Part shown: piece by piece, positions 1-6,906 of the stretch
Numbering within the stretch: position 1 is the stretch's first letter
Layout: each line of letters starts with the position of its first letter
NCBI GenBank assembly: GCA_016650435.1
Contig: JAENVT010000253.1
Span: forward strand, 1-7,154
From: Ilumatobacteraceae bacterium
Lineage (GTDB): Bacteria; Actinomycetota; Acidimicrobiia; Acidimicrobiales; Ilumatobacteraceae
Direction of reading: 5' to 3'
DNA length: 7,154 nucleotides
Program-made: the position numbers and the translations under genes
Notes under the pieces: model-generated
What the model was told of the DNA's origin: nothing
The model's input: the letters and a program-made list of their open reading frames with translations, nothing else
Database searches by the model: none

Positions 1-1735
1 CAGCACGATGTTGGTCAGCGACGGCGTGTTCCCGTCGAACGAGGGCCGTGGCTACGTGTTGCGGCGCATCATCCGTCGCGCCGTTCGATACGCGTACCTG
101 CTCGGCACCGAGAAGTTGGTCATGCCCACCCTCGTCGAGACGGCCGTCGACATCATGGGCAACGCCTACCCCGACGTGTCGAAGAACCGCGACTTCATCG
201 TCGGCGTGCTGACTCGCGAGGAGGAGCGCTTCCGCCAGACGTTGAAGAACGGATTGTCGATCCTCGAAGACGAGCTGAACGTCGATCGGCCCGAGCTGCC
301 GGGTTCGACCGCGTTCTTGTTGCACGACACCTACGGGTTCCCGCTGGAGCTGACCGAAGAGATCGCCGGCGAACGCAACATCGCTGTCGACAACGCCGGT
401 TTCGATACCGAGATGAAAGCCCAACGTACGCGGGCGAAGGCGGCCCGTAAGGGCAACGCGACCGACGACGATCGCCTCGACGTGTACCGCGAGATCGTCG
501 AGCAGTTCGGGATCACCGAGTTCCTCGGATACACCGACGACTCGACGGAGTCTCGCCTTTTGGCGGTCGTGCCGAACGACGATGGGACCGTTGAGTTGTT
601 CCTCGACCGCACCCCGTTCTATGCCGAGAGTGGTGGTCAGGTTGGCGACACCGGCACGATCCATAGTGCCGACGGCAGCGTGGCCGAGGTGCTCGACACG
701 ACGTTCGCGCTCCCCGGGCTGCGTCGTCACACGGCGCGGTTCACCAGTGGCGACCTCACTGCGGGCACGCCCGTGACCGCGACGATTGACGTTGCCCGTC
801 GCGCCGCGATCCGCCGCAACCACACCGGCACTCACGTGTTGCACTACGCGCTGCGCAAGGTGCTCGGCGAGCATGTGAAGCAGGCCGGCTCCCACGTGGC
901 TCCCGACCGGCTTCGGTTCGACTTCAGCCACTACGACGCCGTCACCGATGCGCAGATTGCCGAGATCGAGCAGGTCGCCAACGGTGAGACGCTCGCCAAC
1001 GCACCGGCGCGGGTGTTCGAAACTACGAAGGACGAAGCCACCGCGCTGGGGGCGATTGCTTTCTTCGGCGACAAGTACGGCGACATCGTCAGGGTGCTGG
1101 AGATCGGAAACTCGATTGAGCTGTGCGGCGGCACACATGTGCGCGCCGCCGGCGACATCGGCCTCATCAAGATCATCGGCGAGTCGTCCATCGGCTCCAA
1201 CCTTCGCCGCATCGAAGCGGTGACCGGCGAGAACTCGGTGCGCTTGTTGCAGCGCGACGAGAAGTTGGTGACCGACGCCGCCCGGCTGGTCGGCTCGACA
1301 ACGGACGAGCTCGTCGGGGGCGTGCAGCGCCGGCTCGACGAGATCAAATCGCTGCACGACGAGATCAAGGCCCTGCGTGGGCAGCTCGCCACCGGTCGGG
1401 CCGCCGAGTTGGCCGGCGCCGCAGTCAACGGCGTTGTTGTCACCCGCGTCGACGGCATCAGCCCTGGCGACCTTCGTGATCTTGCGCTCGCCGTCCGCCA
1501 GCAAACCGGTATCCACACCGTCGTGCTCGGCGGCGTCACTGACACCGGTGGCGTCTCGCTGGTCGCTGCCGTGACCGCCGAGTCGGGCAAGGTTGCCGGT
1601 GATCTGATCAAAGACGCGGCTAAGGCGGTCGGTGGTGGCGGTGGTGGCAAGGGTGACATCGCTACTGCGGGCGGCAAGAACCCCGAGCGTCTCGACGAGG
1701 CGCTGCGAATTGCTGCGGAGGCAGCCGGGAAGTGA
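1..1735 (+). CDS. alaS: Alanyl-tRNA synthetase, C-terminal part (5' end outside window)
   Basis: Charges tRNA-Ala with alanine in the cytoplasm and hydrolyses mischarged Ser/Gly-tRNA-Ala. The reading frame is open from base 2 and encodes 577 residues; full bacterial AlaRS is usually near 880, so about 300 N-terminal residues (most of the aminoacylation core) lie upstream. The fragment begins in the conserved SDGVFPSNEGRGYVLRRIIRR segment. The editing domain follows, with the zinc/catalytic histidines in HTGTHVLH (from base 821) and the C-G-G-T-H motif (bases 1124-1138), then SNLRRIEAVTG. A heptad coiled-coil linker (bases about 1330-1390, DEIKSLHDEIKALR) leads to the C-Ala domain with its six-glycine loop (GGGGGGKGDIATAGG, bases about 1630-1677). 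Residues expected for editing are present. The stop overlaps the ruvX start (GTGA). The ATG at base 8 is an internal Met, not a start. Identification is very secure. Confidence 0.98.
   Translation, partial: STMLVSDGVFPSNEGRGYVLRRIIRRAVRYAYLLGTEKLVMPTLVETAVDIMGNAYPDVSKNRDFIVGVLTREEERFRQTLKNGLSILEDELNVDRPELPGSTAFLLHDTYGFPLELTEEIAGERNIAVDNAGFDTEMKAQRTRAKAARKGNATDDDRLDVYREIVEQFGITEFLGYTDDSTESRLLAVVPNDDGTVELFLDRTPFYAESGGQVGDTGTIHSADGSVAEVLDTTFALPGLRRHTARFTSGDLTAGTPVTATIDVARRAAIRRNHTGTHVLHYALRKVLGEHVKQAGSHVAPDRLRFDFSHYDAVTDAQIAEIEQVANGETLANAPARVFETTKDEATALGAIAFFGDKYGDIVRVLEIGNSIELCGGTHVRAAGDIGLIKIIGESSIGSNLRRIEAVTGENSVRLLQRDEKLVTDAARLVGSTTDELVGGVQRRLDEIKSLHDEIKALRGQLATGRAAELAGAAVNGVVVTRVDGISPGDLRDLALAVRQQTGIHTVVLGGVTDTGGVSLVAAVTAESGKVAGDLIKDAAKAVGGGGGGKGDIATAGGKNPERLDEALRIAAEAAGK
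1717..1721 (+). promoter_or_regulatory. Ribosome binding site for ruvX
   Basis: GGAGG lies inside the last codons of alaS, 10 bases before the GTG at 1732. It supports the GTG start and the four-base overlap, and fits translational coupling of ruvX to alaS. Confidence 0.6.
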
Positions 1736-2169
1736 CCCGAGCCGCGGTGCGCGCCCTCGGCCTCGATCTGGGTTCGAAGCGCGTCGGAGTGGCCATCGGA
1801 GACCGCACCGGCACGATCGCCTCGCCATTGCTGGTGCTGCAACGCAGCGGCAGCCTGAAGCGTGATCACGAAGCGATTGCCGAGCTGGTGATCGAAGAGG
1901 AAGCAGACATCGTCGTCGTCGGCTTGCCGCTCAACATGAACGGCTCGAGCGGACCCGCTGCGCGGGCTGCCATCGACGAGGCCGCGGCGCTGGCTACCGT
2001 TGTGGCCGTGCCGGTGGTGACCTTCGACGAGCGACGTACCACCGTGACCGCTGATCAGGCGATGATGGAAGCAAACATGCGCGCCCAGGCGCGCCGGCGC
2101 ATCGTCGACAAAATTGCAGCCGCGGTGATGTTGCAGAACTGGCTCGACGCGGGAGGGCCGCGAGCATGA
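1732..2169 (+). CDS. ruvX: YqgF/RuvX family RNase H-fold nuclease (putative pre-16S rRNA nuclease / Holliday junction resolvase)
   Basis: A 145-residue protein of normal YqgF length. Family members have an RNase H-like fold; E. coli YqgF takes part in 16S rRNA 5'-end maturation, and the mycobacterial homologue has been called a Holliday junction resolvase. Visible motifs are ALGLDLGSKRVGVAIGD (putative metal ligand D12), VVGLPLNMNGS (residues 63-72), FDERRTTVTA (D99/E100, catalytic region) and VDKIAAAVMLQNWLD near the C-terminus (D126). All acidic positions expected for the active site are there. The start is GTG at 1732, overlapping the alaS stop by four bases, with a GGAGG 10 bases upstream. 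The downstream mltG start overlaps its stop (ATGA). The alaS-ruvX-mltG order is a recurrent bacterial arrangement, which supports the call. Whether it acts on rRNA, DNA or both cannot be told from sequence. Confidence 0.95.
   Translation: MTRAAVRALGLDLGSKRVGVAIGDRTGTIASPLLVLQRSGSLKRDHEAIAELVIEEEADIVVVGLPLNMNGSSGPAARAAIDEAAALATVVAVPVVTFDERRTTVTADQAMMEANMRAQARRRIVDKIAAAVMLQNWLDAGGPRA
2151..2157 (+). promoter_or_regulatory. Strong ribosome binding site for mltG
   Basis: GGGAGGG sits 8 bases before the ATG at 2166, inside the 3' end of ruvX. By eye it is the best Shine-Dalgarno match in the window. It fixes the mltG start and suggests mltG can be initiated independently of ruvX translation. Confidence 0.65.
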
Positions 2170-3347
2170 GCAAACGCGGCACAGTGCTCGACGAGCCACA
2201 GTGGCAGCACGACCCGTGGGATGACCCCGACCTCACTGATGCGCTGGTCATTGAACGCGGGCGCCGCCAGCACCGTTCGATCAAGTATCTCGTCTACTTC
2301 GCCGGGATCATTGCGATCGCCGGTTTGATCGTCGCCGGCTGCGTCGGGATGTGGTATCTGCGTCAGGTCAACCCTTCCGGCGACGCGGGTGCAGTTGAGG
2401 TGTTCAAGGTCCTGCCGACCGACACCGTCGATTCCATTTCGAAACGGATGCAGGATCGTGGCCTCATCACCAACGCCAGGGTGTTCCGCTACTACGTCGA
2501 TCACAACGGTGGGTTGGTGCTGACGCCGGGCGAATACGAACTGCGTCCCCGAGACCACATCGGCAACCTGATGCGCGTGCTGCGCACACCGCCCTCACTC
2601 ACGTACACGAACGTGACCTTCCCTGAGGGATTCACCCTGGAGAAGATGAGCCAACGGCTCTCCCAAAAGTTGCCACGCACTGATCCAACGGCCTTCATGA
2701 CCGCCGTCACCAACGGCTCGATCCGCTCGGCGCTGCAACCCGACGGCGCAACATCGCTGGAGGGGCTGCTGTTCCCCGATACCTATCGAATCTCCGCGGA
2801 CGAGACAGCCAGTCACGTTGCCCAGCGAATGATCGACAACATGAATCTCGTCGTCCGCCAGGAAGGTGTCGAAGCCAAGGCCGCTCAACTCGGCTTCAGC
2901 CCATATCAGATGATCATCATCGCCTCGATGATCGAACGCGAGGCCAAGGTCGACGAGGATCGGCCAAAGATCGCCAGGGTCATCATCAACCGCTTCCAGA
3001 TGGGGATGCCGTTGCAGATCGATGCCACGCTGCTGTACGGACAGCCTCCGGGCACGTCGATCTCCGACGCGATCAACTTCGACACGCCGTACAACACGTA
3101 CCTACACACCGGACTGCCGTTCACCCCGATCGCCAATCCTGGCCGGGCTTCGATCCAGGCGGCGGTCAACCCCGCGCCCGATCCGTCGCAGGGTGACCCC
3201 ATCTGCGTCACGCTTCCCGATCCGACCGACTGCCATTACCTGTACTACGTGGTCGCCGACGAAGATGGCCGTCACGTGTTCGCGGCGACCCTCGAGCAGC
3301 ACGACATCAACGTGCAGCACGCCCGCGATCTCGGGTTGATCGGGTGA
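2166..3347 (+). CDS. mltG: Endolytic murein transglycosylase MltG (YceG-like)
   Basis: A membrane-bound endolytic transglycosylase that cuts nascent peptidoglycan glycan strands and is thought to act as a terminator of chain growth. The protein is 393 residues: an acidic, Trp-containing cytoplasmic tail (1-40), one transmembrane helix (about 41-64, YLVYFAGIIAIAGLIVAGCV), a LysM-like subdomain (about 76-130), then the YceG catalytic domain outside the membrane. Family motifs are LEGLLFPDTY (198-207), IIASMIEREAK with the presumed catalytic Glu at 257, the PLQIDATLLYG segment, and YNTYLHTGLP followed by IANPGRAS (309 onward). The C-terminus (VVADEDGRHVFAATLEQHDIN) is typical. Near residues 340-356 there is an insertion with two cysteines (C347, C356) between the NPA and YLYYV motifs. 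The ATG overlaps the ruvX stop and has a strong ribosome binding site. The 3' end overlaps aroE (GTGA). Confident family call; activity is inferred. Confidence 0.96.
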   Translation: MSKRGTVLDEPQWQHDPWDDPDLTDALVIERGRRQHRSIKYLVYFAGIIAIAGLIVAGCVGMWYLRQVNPSGDAGAVEVFKVLPTDTVDSISKRMQDRGLITNARVFRYYVDHNGGLVLTPGEYELRPRDHIGNLMRVLRTPPSLTYTNVTFPEGFTLEKMSQRLSQKLPRTDPTAFMTAVTNGSIRSALQPDGATSLEGLLFPDTYRISADETASHVAQRMIDNMNLVVRQEGVEAKAAQLGFSPYQMIIIASMIEREAKVDEDRPKIARVIINRFQMGMPLQIDATLLYGQPPGTSISDAINFDTPYNTYLHTGLPFTPIANPGRASIQAAVNPAPDPSQGDPICVTLPDPTDCHYLYYVVADEDGRHVFAATLEQHDINVQHARDLGLIG

Positions 3348-4174
3348 TCTCGGCCAACACGCGTGTCGCTGCGGTCATCGGAAACCCCGTACGTCACAGC
3401 TTGTCGCCGGCGTTGCACAACGCCGGTTTTGCCGCGACCGGCGTCGACTGGGTGTACACCGCGTTCGAGGTCGATGCCGGTGGAGCGCGCGCTGCGCTTG
3501 ACGCGATGCGTGTTTTCGGCCTTGGTGGGCTATCGGTGACAATGCCGCACAAAGAGGATGTCGCCGAGCTCGTCGACGAACTCGATGCAGCAGCGGCCGC
3601 CCTGCACAGCGTCAATACAGTTGTTCCGATCGGCGACGGGCGGCTGAAGGGATACAGCACCGACGGTGCCGGGTTCCTGGCCTCGCTTGCCGCACAGGAT
3701 GTACAGGTCGACGGCAAGCGTGTTTGCGTGCTGGGCGGCGGCGGTGCTGCCAGAGCGATTGTCGATGCACTCTCCCGTGCCGGCGTCGTGGCCATCACCG
3801 TTGTCAACCGGTCACACGAACGAGCCGCATTGGCCGCAGCATTGGCTGAAGGCGTCGGCGTGGTGGGGGAGCCGGAAGCGATCTCCGACTGCGACATCCT
3901 GGTCAACGCGACATCCATCGGGATGGGCTCCGATGAACTGCCATGCGACCCGCAGCGGTTGCACGACGGCCAGGTCGTCGCGGACATCATCTACCACCCG
4001 CGAAGCACCGCGTTGTTGGTCGCGGCTCGCGATCGGGGAGCGCGCACCGTCGAAGGGCTTGGGATGCTTGTTCACCAGGCCGTCGTCCAGCAGCAGTTGT
4101 GGACAGGGATCAGCCCCGACCCGGCGGTGATGTGGGCTGCGGCAGAACGGGAGTTGGCATCGCGAGGCCAGTAG
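3344..4174 (+). CDS. aroE: Shikimate dehydrogenase (NADP+)
   Basis: Reduces 3-dehydroshikimate to shikimate with NADPH, step 4 of the shikimate pathway, in the cytoplasm. The 276-residue length is normal. The substrate-binding N-domain shows GNPVRHSLSPALHN, the catalytic Lys in SVTMPHKED (K70), Asn in SVNTVV (N91) and the catalytic Asp in YSTDGAGF (D107). The nucleotide-binding domain shows the glycine-rich loop LGGGGAAR (130-137), VNRSHERA for the adenosine phosphate, and NATSIGM (188-194). The C-terminal EGLGMLVHQA (237-246) closes the site. The K/N/D triad is complete, so it should be active. AroE is more likely than the quinate/shikimate paralogue YdiB because it sits with aroC, aroK and aroB. 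The start is GTG, overlapping the mltG stop; no good ribosome binding site is seen, so coupling to mltG translation is likely. Confidence 0.97.
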   Translation: MISANTRVAAVIGNPVRHSLSPALHNAGFAATGVDWVYTAFEVDAGGARAALDAMRVFGLGGLSVTMPHKEDVAELVDELDAAAAALHSVNTVVPIGDGRLKGYSTDGAGFLASLAAQDVQVDGKRVCVLGGGGAARAIVDALSRAGVVAITVVNRSHERAALAAALAEGVGVVGEPEAISDCDILVNATSIGMGSDELPCDPQRLHDGQVVADIIYHPRSTALLVAARDRGARTVEGLGMLVHQAVVQQQLWTGISPDPAVMWAAAERELASRGQ

Positions 4175-4184
4175 CCTTGACGTG

Positions 4185-5348
4185 ATGCTTCGATACCTCA
4201 CCGCCGGTGAATCGCATGGTCAGGCGTTGGTCGTGATCGTCGAAGGGCTGCCCGCCGGCCTGGAGATAACGATCGAAGAGATCCAGGCGGAGATGGCGCG
4301 TCGACGGCTCGGCTTTGGGCGTGGCCCGCGTCAGAAGTTCGAGCAGGATGAGCTGACATTGCTCGGGGGCGTGCGTCATGGCCGCACCCTCGGCTCGCCG
4401 GTCGCGATCGAGATCAAGAACAGCGAATGGTTCCGCAGCGATAAATGGCACGAGGAGATGTCGCCGGCGCCAGGCATCACCAAGGAGCCGTTGACGCAGG
4501 TTCGTCCGGGCCATGCCGATCTCGTCGGCATGCAGAAGTACGGGTTCACCGATGCACGCGACGTGCTCGAGCGGGCCAGCGCGCGCGAGACGGCGGCGCG
4601 AGTTGCGGCTGGCGCGGTGGTCAAGAAGCTGCTGTCCGAGCTCGGCGTGTCGATCCTGTCGCACGTGATCCAGATGGGCAGCGTCCGCTCGAAAGCGGTC
4701 GAGCGGCCGACGCTGGCCGACTTGGCTCGTGTCGACGATTCGCCGGTTCGTTGCTTCGACGCCGCAGCCGAGGCCGCGATGATCGACGAGGTCAAGGCCG
4801 CGGCAAAAGATGGTGACTCGTTGGGCGGCGTGGTCGAAGTGCTCGGATACGGAATACCGATCGGCCTCGGCAGCCACGTGCATTGGGATCGCAAGATCGA
4901 CGCTGCCTTGGCGCAGGCGGTCATGAGCATCCAAGCGGTGAAGGGTGTCGAGATCGGTGACGGATTCGAGGGCGCGGGCCGCCGCGGCAGTGCCGCCCAC
5001 GATGCCATTACCTGGGACGAGCACACCAGCGAGTACCGACGTGAGACCGCGTTGGCAGGTGGCACAGAAGGTGGCATGACGACAGGCGAGTTGCTGGTGG
5101 TGCGCGCTGCGATGAAACCGCTGGCCACCCTGAACCAGCCGACGCTCAAGACAGTCGATGTAGTCACCAAGGAGTCGACCGTCAGCTTCAAGGAGCGCAC
5201 CGATGTGACGGCGGTTCCGGCGATGGGTGTTGTTGCCGAAACCATGGTGGCGCTGGTCGTCGCCGCCGAGGCGCAACGGAAGTTTGGCGGCGATTCGTTG
5301 GCCGAGTTCGTGCGCAACGCCGAGTCGTTCCGCAGCTCGCTCGGTTAG
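4185..5348 (+). CDS. aroC: Chorismate synthase
   Basis: Removes phosphate from 5-enolpyruvylshikimate-3-phosphate to give chorismate, the last shikimate pathway step; the enzyme needs reduced FMN and acts as a tetramer. The protein is 387 residues from the ATG at 4185, the usual bacterial length. Motifs seen: MLRYLTAGESHGQ at the N-terminus (catalytic His H11), RRRLGFGRGPRQKFEQDE, GGVRHGRTLGSP, RPGHADLVGMQKYG (second catalytic His H110), RASARETAARVAAGA, GDSLGGVVEV, GDGFEGAGRRGSAAHD, GGTEGGMTTGE and the C-terminal ERTDVTAVPAMGVV. The GTG at 4182 immediately before the ATG could also serve as start and would add one Met; ATG was chosen because family proteins begin with MLRYLT. It follows aroE after 10 bases. 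No good ribosome binding site is seen; a GAGG lies 17 bases upstream, too far to be convincing. Confidence 0.98.
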   Translation: MLRYLTAGESHGQALVVIVEGLPAGLEITIEEIQAEMARRRLGFGRGPRQKFEQDELTLLGGVRHGRTLGSPVAIEIKNSEWFRSDKWHEEMSPAPGITKEPLTQVRPGHADLVGMQKYGFTDARDVLERASARETAARVAAGAVVKKLLSELGVSILSHVIQMGSVRSKAVERPTLADLARVDDSPVRCFDAAAEAAMIDEVKAAAKDGDSLGGVVEVLGYGIPIGLGSHVHWDRKIDAALAQAVMSIQAVKGVEIGDGFEGAGRRGSAAHDAITWDEHTSEYRRETALAGGTEGGMTTGELLVVRAAMKPLATLNQPTLKTVDVVTKESTVSFKERTDVTAVPAMGVVAETMVALVVAAEAQRKFGGDSLAEFVRNAESFRSSLG

Positions 5349-5353
5349 CCATC

Positions 5354-5866
5354 GTGGAGGTTGCAGCCGATCAACACCTGGTCCTCGTCGGCTTGATGGG
5401 GTCCGGAAAGACCACCGTGGCGCGCATTGCCGCCGACCGCCTCGGTAGGCGAGTGATCGACAGCGACGCGGTGATCGAGAAGGCCACTGGTCGCACGGTT
5501 CGCGAGATCTTCGCCGACGACGGCGAGGACGCGTTCCGCGCGTTCGAGACCATGGCGTTGCTCGATGCCCTGGCCACCCCTGAGCCGTCGGTGATTGCCG
5601 CCGCAGGAGGCGTGGTTCTGCGCGACGAGAACCGTGCCGCGTTGAAACAGGCCAACGCCAAGGTCGTGTGGTTGTGCGCTACACCCGAGATCCTCGTCGA
5701 GCGAGTGATGTCGAGCGGGCACCGTCCGCTGCTCGACGACGATCCCGCCGGTACGTTGCAACGCATGTACGAACAACGCCAGTCGCTGTACAGAGAGGTG
5801 GCCGACGCAATCGTGCTGGTCGATCACCGCAGCCCCAACGAGGTCGCCGAGGCGGTGTTGCGATGA
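5354..5866 (+). CDS. aroK: Shikimate kinase
   Basis: Phosphorylates shikimate at the 3-hydroxyl using ATP, step 5 of the pathway. The 170-residue P-loop kinase has normal length. Walker A is GLMGSGKTT (13-21, K19). The shikimate-binding acidic pair is in IDSDAVI (D36, D38); EDAFRAFE supplies R62 and E65. The third substrate motif reads AAAGGVV (A84-G85-G86), where the family usually has Gly-Gly-Gly. The lid Arg is in HRPLL (R124), and the Arg near the adenine site is in EQRQSLYREVA (R142). All charged residues that contact substrate in the M. tuberculosis enzyme have counterparts. The start is GTG, 5 bases after the aroC stop; no upstream Shine-Dalgarno match is seen and no other in-frame start precedes Walker A. 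Its stop overlaps the aroB start (ATGA). Confidence 0.96.
   Translation: MEVAADQHLVLVGLMGSGKTTVARIAADRLGRRVIDSDAVIEKATGRTVREIFADDGEDAFRAFETMALLDALATPEPSVIAAAGGVVLRDENRAALKQANAKVVWLCATPEILVERVMSSGHRPLLDDDPAGTLQRMYEQRQSLYREVADAIVLVDHRSPNEVAEAVLR
5849..5852 (+). promoter_or_regulatory. Weak ribosome binding site for aroB
   Basis: GAGG lies 10 bases before the ATG at 5863. It supports that start over a possible upstream start at 5668 in the same frame, which would bury the N-terminus of AroB inside aroK. Confidence 0.4.
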
Positions 5867-6906
5867 TCACCGTCGAGGTGCCCCTTGGTGATCGCAGCTA
5901 TGACGTGCTGATCGGTCACGGAGCGCGACATGAGATTGCCGGGCTGCTGCCGTCGACAGCCAAGCGGGCGGCGGTCGTCACGCAGCAAGGGATCCCGATC
6001 GACGTCGACCCCGGTGTGCCTACCGAGGTGTTCCTCATCGGTGACGGCGAGGTCCACAAGTCGCTGGCAACGATCGAGCAGTTGTGTCGTGGATTCGCAC
6101 ATTTCGGCCTGACGCGCAACGACGTGGTGATCGGGCTCGGCGGCGGGATGGTCACCGATGTTGCCGGATTTGCCGCTGCGTCGTGGCACCGTGGGGTCTC
6201 CGTCGTTCACGTAGCCACCACGCTGGTCGGCATGGTCGACGCCGCGATCGGAGGAAAGACCGGAGTAAACATCGCCGCCGTCCCCGAGGCCAATGGTGTC
6301 GCGGGAGTGGGCGGCAAGAACTTGATCGGCGCGTTCTGGCAGCCGTCCGGCGTCGTCTGCGATCTCGACGCCTTGGCCACGTTGTCGCCGCGGGAGGTGC
6401 GATGCGGTCGCGGCGAGATGGCCAAGTACCACTTCTTGACCGGCGATAACTTGCTGGCGATGGACGATGCCGATCGCATCGCCCGCTGTGTGGAGATCAA
6501 AGCCGCCATTGTGTCGAGCGACGAACGAGAAGATGGGTATCGGGCGCTTCTGAACTACGGGCACACGTTGGCTCACGCGCTGGAGATCGAAACCGACTAT
6601 GCCATGGCCCATGGTGAGGCCGTTGCGGTCGGGCTGGTTTACGCGGCCCATCTGGCCCGCCGGCTGGGACGTATCGACGATCGTCGCGTCGAACAGCACT
6701 ATGCCGTTCTCGGCAGCTACGAGTTGAACAGTGCACTTCCCCACGGTGTCGACCCACAGAGGTTGATTGCGTTGATGGGTCACGACAAGAAGGCGCTCGG
6801 CGACGGACTGACCTTCGTCCTCGACGGACCCCAAGGCATCGAGGTTGTGAATGACGTACCGGTCGGCGACGCCAACGACGCGTTCGCCGACATGACGATG
6901 CAATGA
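5863..6906 (+). CDS. aroB: 3-dehydroquinate synthase
   Basis: Converts DAHP to 3-dehydroquinate, step 2 of the shikimate pathway, using NAD+ and a divalent metal (Zn or Co). From ATG 5863 it has 347 residues, typical for AroB. The frame is open further upstream to 5668, but that stretch is an out-of-frame reading of aroK; the family N-terminus (MITVEVPLGDRSYDVLIG) begins at 5863. Motifs: GDGEVHKSL (60-68), NAD-binding GLGGGMVTDVAGF (91-103), ATTLVGMVDAAIGGKTGVN (118-136), GKNLIGAFWQP (151-161), the metal ligand Glu in GRGEMAKYH (E185), then metal His in NYGHTLAHALE (H234) and MAHGEAVAVG (H250), and HDKKALGDGLTFVL. About 11 extra residues separate GKTGVN from GKNLIGAF. Other sugar-phosphate cyclases share this fold, but position next to aroK and aroC favours AroB. 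It overlaps aroK and the next gene by four bases each. Confidence 0.95.
   Translation: MITVEVPLGDRSYDVLIGHGARHEIAGLLPSTAKRAAVVTQQGIPIDVDPGVPTEVFLIGDGEVHKSLATIEQLCRGFAHFGLTRNDVVIGLGGGMVTDVAGFAAASWHRGVSVVHVATTLVGMVDAAIGGKTGVNIAAVPEANGVAGVGGKNLIGAFWQPSGVVCDLDALATLSPREVRCGRGEMAKYHFLTGDNLLAMDDADRIARCVEIKAAIVSSDEREDGYRALLNYGHTLAHALEIETDYAMAHGEAVAVGLVYAAHLARRLGRIDDRRVEQHYAVLGSYELNSALPHGVDPQRLIALMGHDKKALGDGLTFVLDGPQGIEVVNDVPVGDANDAFADMTMQ

Noticed and set aside
1337..1368. Direct repeat of 11 bases (GACGAGATCAA at 1337 and 1358, 21 bases apart)
   Set aside because: The 21-base spacing equals seven codons and reflects a coiled-coil heptad (DEIK repeated) in the AlaRS linker, so protein structure explains it.
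1630..1650. Run of GGT/GGC glycine codons resembling a trinucleotide repeat
   Set aside because: It encodes the conserved glycine-rich loop of the AlaRS C-Ala domain, found across bacteria, and shows no sign of repeat expansion.
931..2199. Long open frame of 422 codons on the - strand opposite alaS and ruvX
   Set aside because: It is a low-complexity Ser/Arg/Pro/Ala-rich translation with no recognisable family, lying opposite two strongly supported genes. Long antisense frames are expected in high-GC DNA.
4110..5317. Two long open frames on the - strand (388 and 313 codons) opposite aroC
   Set aside because: Both are antisense to a fully recognisable chorismate synthase, with no domain motifs and compositional bias typical of shadow frames.
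5356..5360. GGAGG at the very start of aroK that could be a ribosome binding site for a later start
   Set aside because: No in-frame ATG, GTG or TTG lies at suitable distance downstream before the Walker A region, so a shorter AroK is not supported.
5668..5862. Possible 65-residue N-terminal extension of AroB
   Set aside because: It is an Arg-rich out-of-frame reading of aroK; the AroB family N-terminus and an ATGA overlap with a GAGG upstream place the start at 5863.
5824..6903. Open frame of 359 codons on the - strand opposite aroB
   Set aside because: Its translation is His/Arg/Gln/Asp-rich without family motifs, and the + strand encodes AroB with all metal ligands.
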